Shown here: positions 26,510 to 34,832 of the stretch, piece after piece
How the letters are laid out: every line of letters starts with the position of its first letter
Numbering within the stretch: the stretch's first letter is position 1
Source of the DNA: Castellaniella sp036379515
Lineage (GTDB): Bacteria > Pseudomonadota > Gammaproteobacteria > Burkholderiales > Burkholderiaceae_B
Length of the DNA: 57,838 bases
Assembly: GCF_036379515.1 (NCBI RefSeq)
Contig: NZ_DASVGN010000028.1
Span: forward strand, 1 to 57,838
Direction: 5' to 3'
The notes under the pieces: generated by a model
The model's input: only the letters and a program-made list of their open reading frames with translations
Told to the model about the DNA's origin: nothing
Database searches by the model: none
Translations under genes and position numbers: made by a program

Positions 26510-27028
26510 TTACCCCAGAATTTCTTCGACAGTCTTGCCGCGCTTGGCGGCGATTTCTGCCGGGGTGGAGCAGGCGCGCAGGCCGTTGAGCGTTGCGCGA
26601 ACCATATTGTAGGGGTTGCTGGAGCCGAGGCTCTTGGCAACGACGTTGCGCACACCCATGACTTCGAAGATGGCGCGCATCGGGCCGCCGGCGATGACGC
26701 CGGTACCTTCAGCCGCCGGCGAAATCAGTACGGTGGAAGCGCCATGCTTGCCCACGACTGTATGATGCAGAGTGCCGTTCTTCAGGGCAACCTTGAGCAA
26801 GCCGCGACGCGCCTGTTCCATGGCCTTTTGCACGGCAACCGGCACTTCACGCGCCTTGCCCTTGCCCATGCCGATACGACCATCGCCATCACCCACCACG
26901 GTCAACGCCGCAAAGCTCATGGTGCGACCACCCTTGACGACTTTGCTGACGCGGTTGACCGCGATCATTTTTTCGTGCATGCCGTCATCGCGTTCCTGAT
27001 CGGCGTGCTTGCGTTGTTCTTTAGCCAT
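26510..27028 (-). CDS. rpsE: 30S ribosomal protein S5 (uS5)
   Basis: Fidelity-related small-subunit protein of 172 residues. It contains VNRVSKVVKGGRTMSFAALT and the C-terminal AEGTGVIAGGPMRAIFEVMG, both diagnostic. The start is taken at 27028, ten bases after rplR. Confidence 0.98.
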   Translation of the reverse strand: MAKEQRKHADQERDDGMHEKMIAVNRVSKVVKGGRTMSFAALTVVGDGDGRIGMGKGKAREVPVAVQKAMEQARRGLLKVALKNGTLHHTVVGKHGASTVLISPAAEGTGVIAGGPMRAIFEVMGVRNVVAKSLGSSNPYNMVRATLNGLRACSTPAEIAAKRGKTVEEILG

Positions 27029-27037
27029 GTGATTCCC

Positions 27038-27403
27038 TTAGAACTTCAAGCCGGCTTCACGCGCGGCTTCGGCCAGCGCCTTGACGCGGCCATGGTAACG
27101 GAAGCCCGAACGGTCGAAAGCGACGAGTTCGATGCCGGCAGCCTTGGCCTTTTCAGCCACGCGCTTGCCGACCAGGGTGGCCGCCGAGGCGTTGCCGCCG
27201 TTGGCCTTCTGGCTGGCGAGTTCTTTGCGGACCTCGGGCTCGAGCGTGGAAGCGCTCACGAGCACGTGGTCGCCTTCCGGCGAAATGATGTTGGCGTAAA
27301 TGTGCAGATTCGTGCGATGCACCGAGAGACGATGCACGCGCAGCTCGTGAATCTTGCGGCGGGTTGCCGTAGCACGACGCAAACGAGAAAGTTTTTTGTC
27401 CAT
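27038..27403 (-). CDS. rplR: 50S ribosomal protein L18 (uL18)
   Basis: 5S-rRNA-binding protein of 121 residues. It starts MDKKLSRLRRATATRRKI and ends DRSGFRYHGRVKALAEAARE, a standard L18 C-terminus. Confidence 0.98.
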   Translation of the reverse strand: MDKKLSRLRRATATRRKIHELRVHRLSVHRTNLHIYANIISPEGDHVLVSASTLEPEVRKELASQKANGGNASAATLVGKRVAEKAKAAGIELVAFDRSGFRYHGRVKALAEAAREAGLKF

Positions 27404-27424
27404 GATTCGTCCTTGCCTGCGCGC

Positions 27425-27958
27425 TTATTTCTTCTTGGTTTCTTTGAGGATCACGCGCTCGTCGGCGTAGCGCACACCCTTGCCCTTGTAGGGTTCGGGT
27501 TCGCGATAAGCGCGGATTTCAGCAGCCGTCTGGCCGACAACTTGCTTGTCGGCGCCCTTGACCACGATTTCCGTCTGTGACGGGCACTCGACCTTGATGC
27601 CATCGGGGATCTCGTGCAGCACATCGTGCGAGAAGCCCAACTGCATCTTCAGTGTCTTGCCTTGCACCTGAGCGCGGAAACCCACGCCTACCAGGCTCAA
27701 GCGGCGCTCGAAACCGGCGCTGACGCCCGTGACCATGTTGTGCACCAGGGCGCGCAGGGTTCCGGACATTGCGTTGGCTTCGCGGGATTCGTCGGCTGCC
27801 GTGAACTTCAGGTGGCCGTCTTCCTGGGCGATGCGCACGCGGCCATCGAGGGGCTGCGTCAGGGTGCCCAGCGGGCCCTTGACAGCGATCTGGCCGGCGC
27901 TGACCGTGGCTTCGACGCCTTTGGGCAACGCGACCGGGTATTTAGCGATACGTGACAT
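27425..27958 (-). CDS. rplF: 50S ribosomal protein L6 (uL6)
   Basis: 177-residue protein near the factor-binding centre. It starts MSRIAKYPVALPKGVEATVS and ends EPYKGKGVRYADERVILKE, the expected tail with the Lys-rich end. Confidence 0.98.
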   Translation of the reverse strand: MSRIAKYPVALPKGVEATVSAGQIAVKGPLGTLTQPLDGRVRIAQEDGHLKFTAADESREANAMSGTLRALVHNMVTGVSAGFERRLSLVGVGFRAQVQGKTLKMQLGFSHDVLHEIPDGIKVECPSQTEIVVKGADKQVVGQTAAEIRAYREPEPYKGKGVRYADERVILKETKKK

Positions 27959-27971
27959 AGTGATGACCTCC

Positions 27972-28367
27972 TTATGCCACGTAGCAGAGCACTTCGCCGC
28001 CCACGCCCGTGGCGCGAGCCTTGCGATCGGTCATCACGCCACGCGGCGTGGACACGATGGCCACGCCCAGGCCGTTCATGACCTGAGGAATCGTGGCGCT
28101 GCTCTTGTAGATACGCAGGCCAGGGCGCGAGACGCGGTCGATGCGCTCGATCACCGGGCGACCGGCATAATATTTCAGGGTGATTTCGAGTTGCGGCTTG
28201 GCTTGTTCGCCCGCCACGCGGAAATCTTCAATGTAGCCTTCGTCCTTCAGCACAGCGGCAATGGCCGCCTTCAGCTTGGAGGAGGGCATGGAAACCGACG
28301 TCTTGTTGACCATTTGTGCATTACGCACGCGGGTCAGCATATCGGCGATGGGATCGCTCATGCTCAT
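27972..28367 (-). CDS. rpsH: 30S ribosomal protein S8 (uS8)
   Basis: 131-residue 16S-rRNA-binding protein; in E. coli S8 represses the spc operon. It starts MSMSDPIADMLTRVRNAQMV and includes the C-terminal STPRGVMTDRKARATGVGGE. The true start could be the second Met. Confidence 0.98.
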   Translation of the reverse strand: MSMSDPIADMLTRVRNAQMVNKTSVSMPSSKLKAAIAAVLKDEGYIEDFRVAGEQAKPQLEITLKYYAGRPVIERIDRVSRPGLRIYKSSATIPQVMNGLGVAIVSTPRGVMTDRKARATGVGGEVLCYVA

Positions 28368-28378
28368 GAATGGTTCTC

Positions 28379-28684
28379 CTACCAGCTTGCCTTGGTCATG
28401 CCGGGGATTTCCCCACGCATGGCCATTTCACGCAGTTTGTGGCGCGTCAGCCCAAACTTGCTGTAAACACCCCGAGAACGGCCCGTGACCACGCAGCGAT
28501 TGCGCTGGCGGGTGGGGTTCGCATTGCGGGGGAGTTGTTGCAGTGCAAGGCGAGCTTGATAACGTTCTTCGTCCGTCTTGGACTGATCGTCGATGATCGC
28601 CTTCAGGGCGGTGCGGCGAGCAGCAAACTTGGCTGCCAGCTTGGCGCGCTTGATATCGCGATTGATGAGGGAAAGTTTTGCCAC
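28379..28684 (-). CDS. rpsN: 30S ribosomal protein S14 (uS14), zinc-free form
   Basis: 101-residue long form of S14 without the CxxC zinc motifs. It starts MAKLSLINRDIKRAKLAAKF and carries NRCVVTGRSRGVYSKFGLTR. Its length and place between rplE and rpsH match proteobacterial spc operons. Confidence 0.98.
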   Translation of the reverse strand: MAKLSLINRDIKRAKLAAKFAARRTALKAIIDDQSKTDEERYQARLALQQLPRNANPTRQRNRCVVTGRSRGVYSKFGLTRHKLREMAMRGEIPGMTKASW

Positions 28685-28693
28685 GTCAGCCCC

Positions 28694-29233
28694 TTAGTTG
28701 CGGAAGGGGAAGCTGAATGCGCTCAAGAGCGCCTTGGCTTCCTCGTCAGTCTTTGCGGTGGTGGTGATGCTGATGTTCATCCCGCGAACCGTATCGATCT
28801 TGTCGTATTCGATTTCCGGGAAGATGATCTGTTCTTTCACACCGATGTTGTAATTGCCACGGCCATCGAAGGCACGACCCGACACACCCCGGAAGTCACG
28901 AACGCGCGGCAGCGCGACGGAAATCAGGCGGTCCAGGAATTCGTACATGCGGGCGCCACGCAGGGTCACCATGCAGCCGATGGGATAGTTTTCGCGGATC
29001 TTGAACCCTGCAATAGCCTTGCGGGTGTGGGTCACCACGGGTTTCTGACCAGCAATCTTGGTCATGTCGCCCACGGCGTTTTCGATGATCTTTTTGTCAG
29101 CGACCGCTTCGGACACACCCATGTTCAGGGTGATCTTGGTGATGCGGGGCACTTGCATGACCGAGTCGTACTTGAACTTGGTCTGCAGATCGGAGACGAT
29201 CGTGGAGCGGTAGAGATCTTGTAAACGAGCCAT
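28694..29233 (-). CDS. rplE: 50S ribosomal protein L5 (uL5)
   Basis: 179-residue 5S-rRNA- and P-tRNA-contacting protein. Key segments are VPRITKITLNMGVSEAVADK and the C-terminal MNISITTTAKTDEEAKALLS. Confidence 0.98.
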   Translation of the reverse strand: MARLQDLYRSTIVSDLQTKFKYDSVMQVPRITKITLNMGVSEAVADKKIIENAVGDMTKIAGQKPVVTHTRKAIAGFKIRENYPIGCMVTLRGARMYEFLDRLISVALPRVRDFRGVSGRAFDGRGNYNIGVKEQIIFPEIEYDKIDTVRGMNISITTTAKTDEEAKALLSAFSFPFRN

Positions 29234-29244
29234 TGTTGCGCCCC

Positions 29245-29565
29245 TTATGCCTTCGCGCCAACGACAGCGCCGTTGGAGCGGAAAATGCGGACCTTGGCCC
29301 CGTCGACGACCTTGACGCCGACGCGGTCGGCCTTGCCGGTTTCGGGGTTGAAGAGCGCCACATTAGAGATGTGGATGGGCAGGGTCTTGTCGACGATGCC
29401 GCCCTGGGTACCCGCCATGGGGTTGCCGCGAGTGTGCTTCTTTACGACGTTGACGCCTTCGACCAGCACCTGGTCGGTGCCGACCATGGCCAGCACCGTG
29501 CCGCGACGGCTGCGATCGCGGCCGGACAGAATGATGACCTCGTCGCCTTTACGAATGTTTTGCAT
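29245..29565 (-). CDS. rplX: 50S ribosomal protein L24 (uL24)
   Basis: 106-residue assembly initiator. The KOW motif is in IRKGDEVIILSGRDRSRRGT, followed by VEGVNVVKKHTRGNPM. It lies between rplN and rplE. Confidence 0.97.
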   Translation of the reverse strand: MQNIRKGDEVIILSGRDRSRRGTVLAMVGTDQVLVEGVNVVKKHTRGNPMAGTQGGIVDKTLPIHISNVALFNPETGKADRVGVKVVDGAKVRIFRSNGAVVGAKA

Positions 29566-29575
29566 GATCGGTTCC

Positions 29576-29944
29576 TTACAGCACTTCGGGCGCCAGGGAC
29601 ACGATCTTCATGAACTTCTCGGTGCGCAGTTCGCGCGTGACCGGTCCGAAGATGCGCGTGCCGATGGGCTCGAGCTTGGCGTTGAGCAATACGGCCGCGT
29701 TGCCGCCAAAGCGGATCAACGAGCCATCTTTGCGGCGCACGCCCTTGGCGGTACGCACCACCACGGCGTTGTAGATTTCGCCCTTTTTGACGCGCCCGCG
29801 AGGGGCCGCTTCTTTGACGGACACCTTGATGACGTCGCCAATCGCGGCATAACGGCGCTTGGAGCCGCCCAGCACCTTGATGCACATGACGGATCGTGCA
29901 CCGGTGTTGTCGGCCACATCCAGCGTGGTCTGCATTTGGATCAT
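29576..29944 (-). CDS. rplN: 50S ribosomal protein L14 (uL14)
   Basis: 122-residue protein of the intersubunit interface, starting MIQMQTTLDVADNTGARSVM and ending FMKIVSLAPEVL. It is the first gene of the spc operon. Normally rpsQ lies directly upstream; here rpsQ is 20.8 kb away, so rplN must be transcribed from its own promoter. Confidence 0.98.
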   Translation of the reverse strand: MIQMQTTLDVADNTGARSVMCIKVLGGSKRRYAAIGDVIKVSVKEAAPRGRVKKGEIYNAVVVRTAKGVRRKDGSLIRFGGNAAVLLNAKLEPIGTRIFGPVTRELRTEKFMKIVSLAPEVL

Positions 29945-30159
29945 GATTTTTCCTGTTCCAACTTAACAGCGAAGCCGGGTGCCCTGTTACGAGTTTGCCG
30001 CGGCCGCGCAGCCAGTTTTGGTCCCGTCAAGCCTGCACAATGTGCACGCTCTGGGTTGAAATTCCTGCCGATGTGAACCCTTCCACACCTGGCAATGACG
30101 CTACTTGTTCACTGCGATCTGGTTGCCAAGGCAACTGGCGCAAATTGACCAAGACCGCC

Positions 30160-30188
30160 ATCATACAGGAAGGTGAACCGTATGGCAA
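30160..30188 (-). promoter_or_regulatory. Sigma70-like promoter for the spc-alpha operon
   Basis: On the minus strand TTGCCA (plus 30183-30188) and TATGAT (plus 30160-30165) are spaced by exactly 17 bases, each matching five of six consensus positions. Transcription would start near 30153 and leave a leader of about 209 bases before rplN. The leader contains small dyads such as GTTGCC/GGCAAC and TGCAC/GTGCA. The 299-base gap 29945-30243 holds nothing else recognisable. Confidence 0.65.
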
Positions 30189-30226
30189 GCATAATGTGGG
30201 GCATGCCACCACATGGAGAACAAGCT

Positions 30227-30245
30227 AAAGAACAGGCTGTTCTTT
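30227..30245 (-). terminator. Weak AT-rich hairpin at the end of the GGDEF/EAL gene
   Basis: AAAGAACA (30227-30234) and TGTTCTTT (30238-30245) form an 8-bp stem with a 3-base loop overlapping the TAA stop. It may help end the transcript just before the rplN promoter, but GC content and U-tract are poor. Confidence 0.35.
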
Positions 30246-32142
30246 ATTGCGCCCGAGGCAGTGCCCCGTACTCCATCACCATCTGGCGCGCCGAAGGATC
30301 ATCTGCGTCATCCACATACACCCGCATCCCCATGCCGATGGCGGTTTCCGTCACCGCCACCATCATCTGCACTCCGCCGGGGCTGGAGAGCAGATCCCGC
30401 ACGAAGGCGCCACCCAGCTTCACGTAGGCAAAATCCACTTCGTGCAGCTTGCTCAGCGCTTCAGGCTCTTGAGCCAGGCCGCGTAGACCCAGGTGCAGAC
30501 CCGCCTCGGCTGCACCGCTGGCGAACGCTCGAAAGACCTCCGGGTGATGACACAGGCCAAAGGCATCCAGTTCGACGATGACGCGTCCCAGCAATTCCGG
30601 ATCGGCATGCTGGCAGACCTCGTGCACCTGATCGAGAAACTGGGCATCCAGAAGGGACGAGGCCGACATGCGGATCACCAGGACCGCGCCTGGGTGCTCG
30701 CCCACCCAACCCAAGGCCAGGCAGAGGGCCCGCACGTCGCAAGCGGAGGACAAGCCTAGTCGCATGGCCACTGGCATGAACAGTTGTGCCAGCATCGCTG
30801 GCTGGTCGAGATCGTCTTCCTGCAGGGCAAGCGTGCTTTCGTAACGCGCCTCGATGTCGTCGCCTTCATACTGCACGCGGCGCACCTCGAGCGAAATGCG
30901 GTCGTGTTCGAGCGCCCGAGTGATGAGGGCGTTCCAGGATGCCTCGCCCATGCGCAGATGCGCGTCGTCGCGGTCGGCATGCGACAGGAACTCGATGTCG
31001 GCGTGCCCAGCGCTCTCGGCCACCATCAACGCCTGATCCAGACGTGTGAGTACTTCCTTGGACGTGCACTGCGAGGTGTAATCGGTGAGCGCGAAAGCCC
31101 AGCGTGACAGATGCTGGCTGTCGAGCTTCACTCTCAGCGTTTCCATCAGATCGCGCAGCCGCTGCACGGGGCGCATGACTTCAGGGCCACCCCCCACCGG
31201 AAACAGGACGACAAAATCGGCCCCATTCAAGCGTGCCGGCAGAGCCTGAGCTTCGGGGTATTCACCCAGCACTTCGACCAGCCGCCGACCCAACAGGCGC
31301 AGCCAGTCATCCAGCTCGTCGCGGCGGTTCTGGTTCTGCAGAAGCGCCATGTCACGCTGGCGCATCAACAATACATAACCACCGACGGCACCCTGGTGCG
31401 TATCGTCGCGCAACGTGCGCTTGAGTTCGTTGAGAAAATAGCCTCGGTTGGCCAGCCCCGTGACAGGATCGCGATTGAGCTCGATCTCGAGCCGCTCGAC
31501 TCGCGCTCTCTGTTCCTCGACCGTAGGCGGAACGGGCTCGGGGATCTCGTCGAGCAGCTCGGCCGATTCATGGGCAGGCTCGGGCTTGACACGGATTTCG
31601 GGGGCCGCCTCGGTCGTGATTTCACTGAGCGCATGGCGCAAGCGCGAGAGCAGCGCGGCCACGAACAGGGCCCAAAAGGCCGCGATCCCCAGGGCCAGCC
31701 AGGTCCATTGCAGCACGTGGGTCCATAAAGCATCGCTCGCGGGGCCGGAATCCAGTACCAACGACACCTGCCCCACGCCTGGAATCGTGCGATGCGCGAG
31801 ATGGGGGTGGACCCGGGTCATGGCCTGAAACCAGGAAGGGGCATCCGCTACGCCACGGGTGCTGCGGTGCGCCTCAAACAGGCCGACCCCATTGGGAGCG
31901 GCCAACGACAGCTTCGCAAACCGCCCCTGCTGAAAGGCAGCCCCCAGCACACGCTCGCGCGCGGCCGCGTCAGGCTGTGCACTGAGCAGCAAAGAGAGCG
32001 TGGCCACCGTGTTTTCCGCGTCGGTCTGCGCCTGTTCGTCGAGCTTGCGCTCCATCAGCCCAGTGCCCGTCGCCAGCATCACAATCAGAATGCAGGCGAT
32101 CACCAGCGACGAGATCACCAGCAACTGACGTATGGAAGCCAT
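30244..32142 (-). CDS. LapD-like membrane protein with degenerate GGDEF and EAL domains
   Basis: Probable inner-membrane c-di-GMP receptor rather than enzyme. The 632 residues hold a membrane helix at about 8-28, a periplasmic domain of the LapD/MoxY type, a second helix near 145-165, a GGDEF fold and an EAL fold. GGDEF is changed to NGADF (306-310) with no RxxD inhibitory site. In the EAL domain the signature becomes EAR (431-433), the NxS motif becomes IRMSAS, and the DDFG motif is absent; only the ELDA glutamate and YVKLG lysine remain. Enzyme activity is therefore unlikely. No lapG-like protease or adhesin gene is nearby, so the output is unknown. Confidence 0.8.
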   Translation of the reverse strand: MASIRQLLVISSLVIACILIVMLATGTGLMERKLDEQAQTDAENTVATLSLLLSAQPDAAARERVLGAAFQQGRFAKLSLAAPNGVGLFEAHRSTRGVADAPSWFQAMTRVHPHLAHRTIPGVGQVSLVLDSGPASDALWTHVLQWTWLALGIAAFWALFVAALLSRLRHALSEITTEAAPEIRVKPEPAHESAELLDEIPEPVPPTVEEQRARVERLEIELNRDPVTGLANRGYFLNELKRTLRDDTHQGAVGGYVLLMRQRDMALLQNQNRRDELDDWLRLLGRRLVEVLGEYPEAQALPARLNGADFVVLFPVGGGPEVMRPVQRLRDLMETLRVKLDSQHLSRWAFALTDYTSQCTSKEVLTRLDQALMVAESAGHADIEFLSHADRDDAHLRMGEASWNALITRALEHDRISLEVRRVQYEGDDIEARYESTLALQEDDLDQPAMLAQLFMPVAMRLGLSSACDVRALCLALGWVGEHPGAVLVIRMSASSLLDAQFLDQVHEVCQHADPELLGRVIVELDAFGLCHHPEVFRAFASGAAEAGLHLGLRGLAQEPEALSKLHEVDFAYVKLGGAFVRDLLSSPGGVQMMVAVTETAIGMGMRVYVDDADDPSARQMVMEYGALPRAQ

Positions 32143-32400
32143 CCAGAACCCCTAGTCTCATTTTTTATGACGTGTGCCACCGCAGTCCCTGTTCGGGTCG
32201 CAGTGTGACAAGCAAGAAAGTGTATCTTCTTCGCCCCGATTCCCCAAGCGAAAACCCCAATGGCCACTTGCGTGTTCCAGTCATGGTACACAGGGTGTCG
32301 GCACAAACGGGCTTCATGCCCGCACTCGGCGGGTACGGCCCCTCGGTGGGCTATCATGACCCAAGGGTCGCCTGGATCTGGCCCTCAGGGAGTCACAGCA
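32143..32400. promoter_or_regulatory. Divergent region between the GGDEF/EAL gene and fadE
   Basis: 258 non-coding bases upstream of both genes. A TATCAT at about 32352-32357 could serve as -10 for fadE, but no -35 fits well. No FadR- or PsrA-type palindrome was recognised by eye. The frame of fadE is open back to 32260 but lacks family similarity there. Confidence 0.25.
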
Positions 32401-34785
32401 ATGACGATTGTGCTGATTCTGATTGTGCTTGCGCTGATTGCAGCCACGATTCTGCTCAAGAACCGGTCCTGGCGCACTCGACGCTTGAGCCGCCCGCTGT
32501 ATCAGGTGTTTCGACGCATCCTGCCGCGTATGTCCGACACCGAACGAGAAGCGCTCGAAGCAGGCACTGTCTGGTGGGATGGCGCACTCTTCAGCGGCCG
32601 GCCGAGCGCGCGCGCACTGCACGCCATCCCGCCTCCCCGCCTGACTGATGAAGAGCAGTCCTTCCTGGACCACGAGGTGAACACGCTGTGCGCCATGGTG
32701 CACGACTGGCAGGTGACGCGCAAAGATCTGGACCTGCCGCCCGAGGCCTGGGACTACATCAAGGCGCATCGGTTCTTCGGCATGATCATCCCCAAGGAAT
32801 ACGGCGGCCTGGGTTTTTCCGCCAGCGCCCACTCGGCCGTGGTGACGCGGCTCGCCTCGCGCAATTCGGCCTTGTCGGCCACGGTCATGGTGCCCAATTC
32901 CCTGGGGCCGGCCGAGCTGCTGCTGAAATACGGTACCGACGAGCAGAAGAACCACTACCTGCCCCGACTGGCGCGCGGAGAAGAAATCCCCGCCTTCGGA
33001 CTCACCAGCCCCTGGGCGGGGTCGGATGCCGCCGCCATCCCCGATCACGGTATCGTCTGCAAGGGCGAATGGCAGGGGCAAGAGGTAATGGGCATGCGCG
33101 TGACCTGGGACAAGCGCTACATCACTCTGGGCCCGGTCTGCACGGTGCTGGGCCTGGCCTTTCACCTGTATGACCCCGACGCCCTGTTGGGTGACCAGCC
33201 CGACCTGGGCATCACCTGCGCCCTGGTTCCTGCCCACCATCCGGGCGTGGAGACAGGGCGGCGACACTTCCCGCTGGACGCCATGTTCATGAATGGACCC
33301 ACGCGGGGCCACGATGTGTTCATGCCACTGGATTTCATCATCGGAGGGCCGGAGCGTGCGGGCCAGGGCTGGCGCATGCTCATGGAGTGCCTGGCCGCCG
33401 GGCGTTCGATTTCGCTGCCTTCTTCCTACGTGGGCATGGCGCAACTCACGGCCCGCGCAGTGGGCGCCTACAGCGTGGTGCGCGATCAGTTCCGCACCCG
33501 CATTCACAAGTTCGAGGGCATCATCGAGCCGCTGGCACGCATTGCGGCCCACACCTACCTGATGGACGCGGCCCGCACCATGACGGCGGGCGCACTGGAC
33601 CTCGGCGAACAGCCCGCAGTGGTGTCCGCCATTGTCAAGTATCACGTGACCGAACGCGGCCGCACCGTCGTCAACGATGGCATGGACGTGATCGGCGGCA
33701 AGGGCATCATTCTGGGGCCGCAAAACTTCCTGGGGCGGGCCTACCAGCAGATCCCGGTGGGCATCACCGTCGAGGGTGCCAACATCCTCACCCGCAGCCT
33801 CATCATCTTTGGTCAGGGCGCCATCCGCTGCCACCCCTACGTGCTGGCCGAGATGCGGGCAGCCCAGGCCAGCGATCCAGATCAAGGGCTGGCCGATTTC
33901 GACCGCGCCTTCTGGGGGCACATGCGGCATACCACCGGCAATGGCCTGCGTGCGACGCTGCATGGGTGGACGGGTGCGTGGTTTGCTGGCCCCGACACCG
34001 CCGTTGCACCCGAGATGACCCGCTACTACCGGCAGCTCACCCGCTTTTCGGCCGCGTTCGCCACGCTGGCCGACGTCGCCATGCTGGTGCTGGGCGGGTC
34101 GCTCAAGCGCCGCGAATCAATCTCGGCACGCCTGGGCGACGTACTCTCGCAGCTCTACCTGGTTTCGGCCACGCTCAAACGCTACCAGGACGAAGGCCGC
34201 CAGACCGCCGATGCACCGCTGGCACACTGGGCCATCCAGGACGCATTCTGCCGTGCACAAGAGGCCTTCTTCGGGGTGCTGCAGAATTTCCCGAACCGCA
34301 TGATCGCGAGCCTGCTGCGCGGTCTGCTGTTCCCCTGGGGCCGACCCTTCAAGGCACCTTCCGATGCGCTGTCTGCGGCCGTGGCCGAAGCGCTGTGCCA
34401 GCCGGGTGGCACGCGCGACCGGCTGACCCACACGGCCTATGTGCCCACCGCGCTGGAAGAGCCCGTCGGTGCAATCGAAGCCGCATTTCAGGCGGTTCTG
34501 GACAGCCTGCCGCTGGATGCCCGGATGCGCGAATTCGAAAAAGCCGGAAAGGTCCCCACGGGCGACCCACGTGCCAACGTGCGCGACATGGCTGATGCCA
34601 TTCACGCAGCGGGCGGCCTGAGCGACGAAGAGCATGCGCTGATTCGAGCCCGCAATGCGCTGCGCGATCGGGTGATCGGGGTGGATGATTTCGCGCCCGA
34701 CTTCGAAGGGCCTTCGCATACGGAAGAGCTCGCCGACTCTGCTCCCCCGTCGCCCGAACCTCCGACAGCCGAGTCGGGTCACTGA
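32401..34785 (+). CDS. fadE: Acyl-CoA dehydrogenase, FadE type
   Basis: First oxidation step of fatty-acid beta-oxidation, making trans-2-enoyl-CoA. The chosen start at 32401 gives 794 residues, close to the E. coli enzyme. It begins with a membrane helix (MTIVLILIVLALIAATILL), characteristic of FadE. The dehydrogenase core shows FFGMIIPKEYGGLGFSASAH, PAFGLTSPWAGSDAAAIPD and the flavin-binding GMDVIGGKGIILGP, followed by a long C-terminal domain found only in this branch. A fadD gene follows 47 bases downstream, so import/activation and oxidation are probably co-transcribed. Confidence 0.92.
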   Translation: MTIVLILIVLALIAATILLKNRSWRTRRLSRPLYQVFRRILPRMSDTEREALEAGTVWWDGALFSGRPSARALHAIPPPRLTDEEQSFLDHEVNTLCAMVHDWQVTRKDLDLPPEAWDYIKAHRFFGMIIPKEYGGLGFSASAHSAVVTRLASRNSALSATVMVPNSLGPAELLLKYGTDEQKNHYLPRLARGEEIPAFGLTSPWAGSDAAAIPDHGIVCKGEWQGQEVMGMRVTWDKRYITLGPVCTVLGLAFHLYDPDALLGDQPDLGITCALVPAHHPGVETGRRHFPLDAMFMNGPTRGHDVFMPLDFIIGGPERAGQGWRMLMECLAAGRSISLPSSYVGMAQLTARAVGAYSVVRDQFRTRIHKFEGIIEPLARIAAHTYLMDAARTMTAGALDLGEQPAVVSAIVKYHVTERGRTVVNDGMDVIGGKGIILGPQNFLGRAYQQIPVGITVEGANILTRSLIIFGQGAIRCHPYVLAEMRAAQASDPDQGLADFDRAFWGHMRHTTGNGLRATLHGWTGAWFAGPDTAVAPEMTRYYRQLTRFSAAFATLADVAMLVLGGSLKRRESISARLGDVLSQLYLVSATLKRYQDEGRQTADAPLAHWAIQDAFCRAQEAFFGVLQNFPNRMIASLLRGLLFPWGRPFKAPSDALSAAVAEALCQPGGTRDRLTHTAYVPTALEEPVGAIEAAFQAVLDSLPLDARMREFEKAGKVPTGDPRANVRDMADAIHAAGGLSDEEHALIRARNALRDRVIGVDDFAPDFEGPSHTEELADSAPPSPEPPTAESGH

Positions 34786-34832
34786 CGCTGCCGCCGTCAC
34801 CAGAGGCTCCCGCCTCTTCACAGGAGGACATC

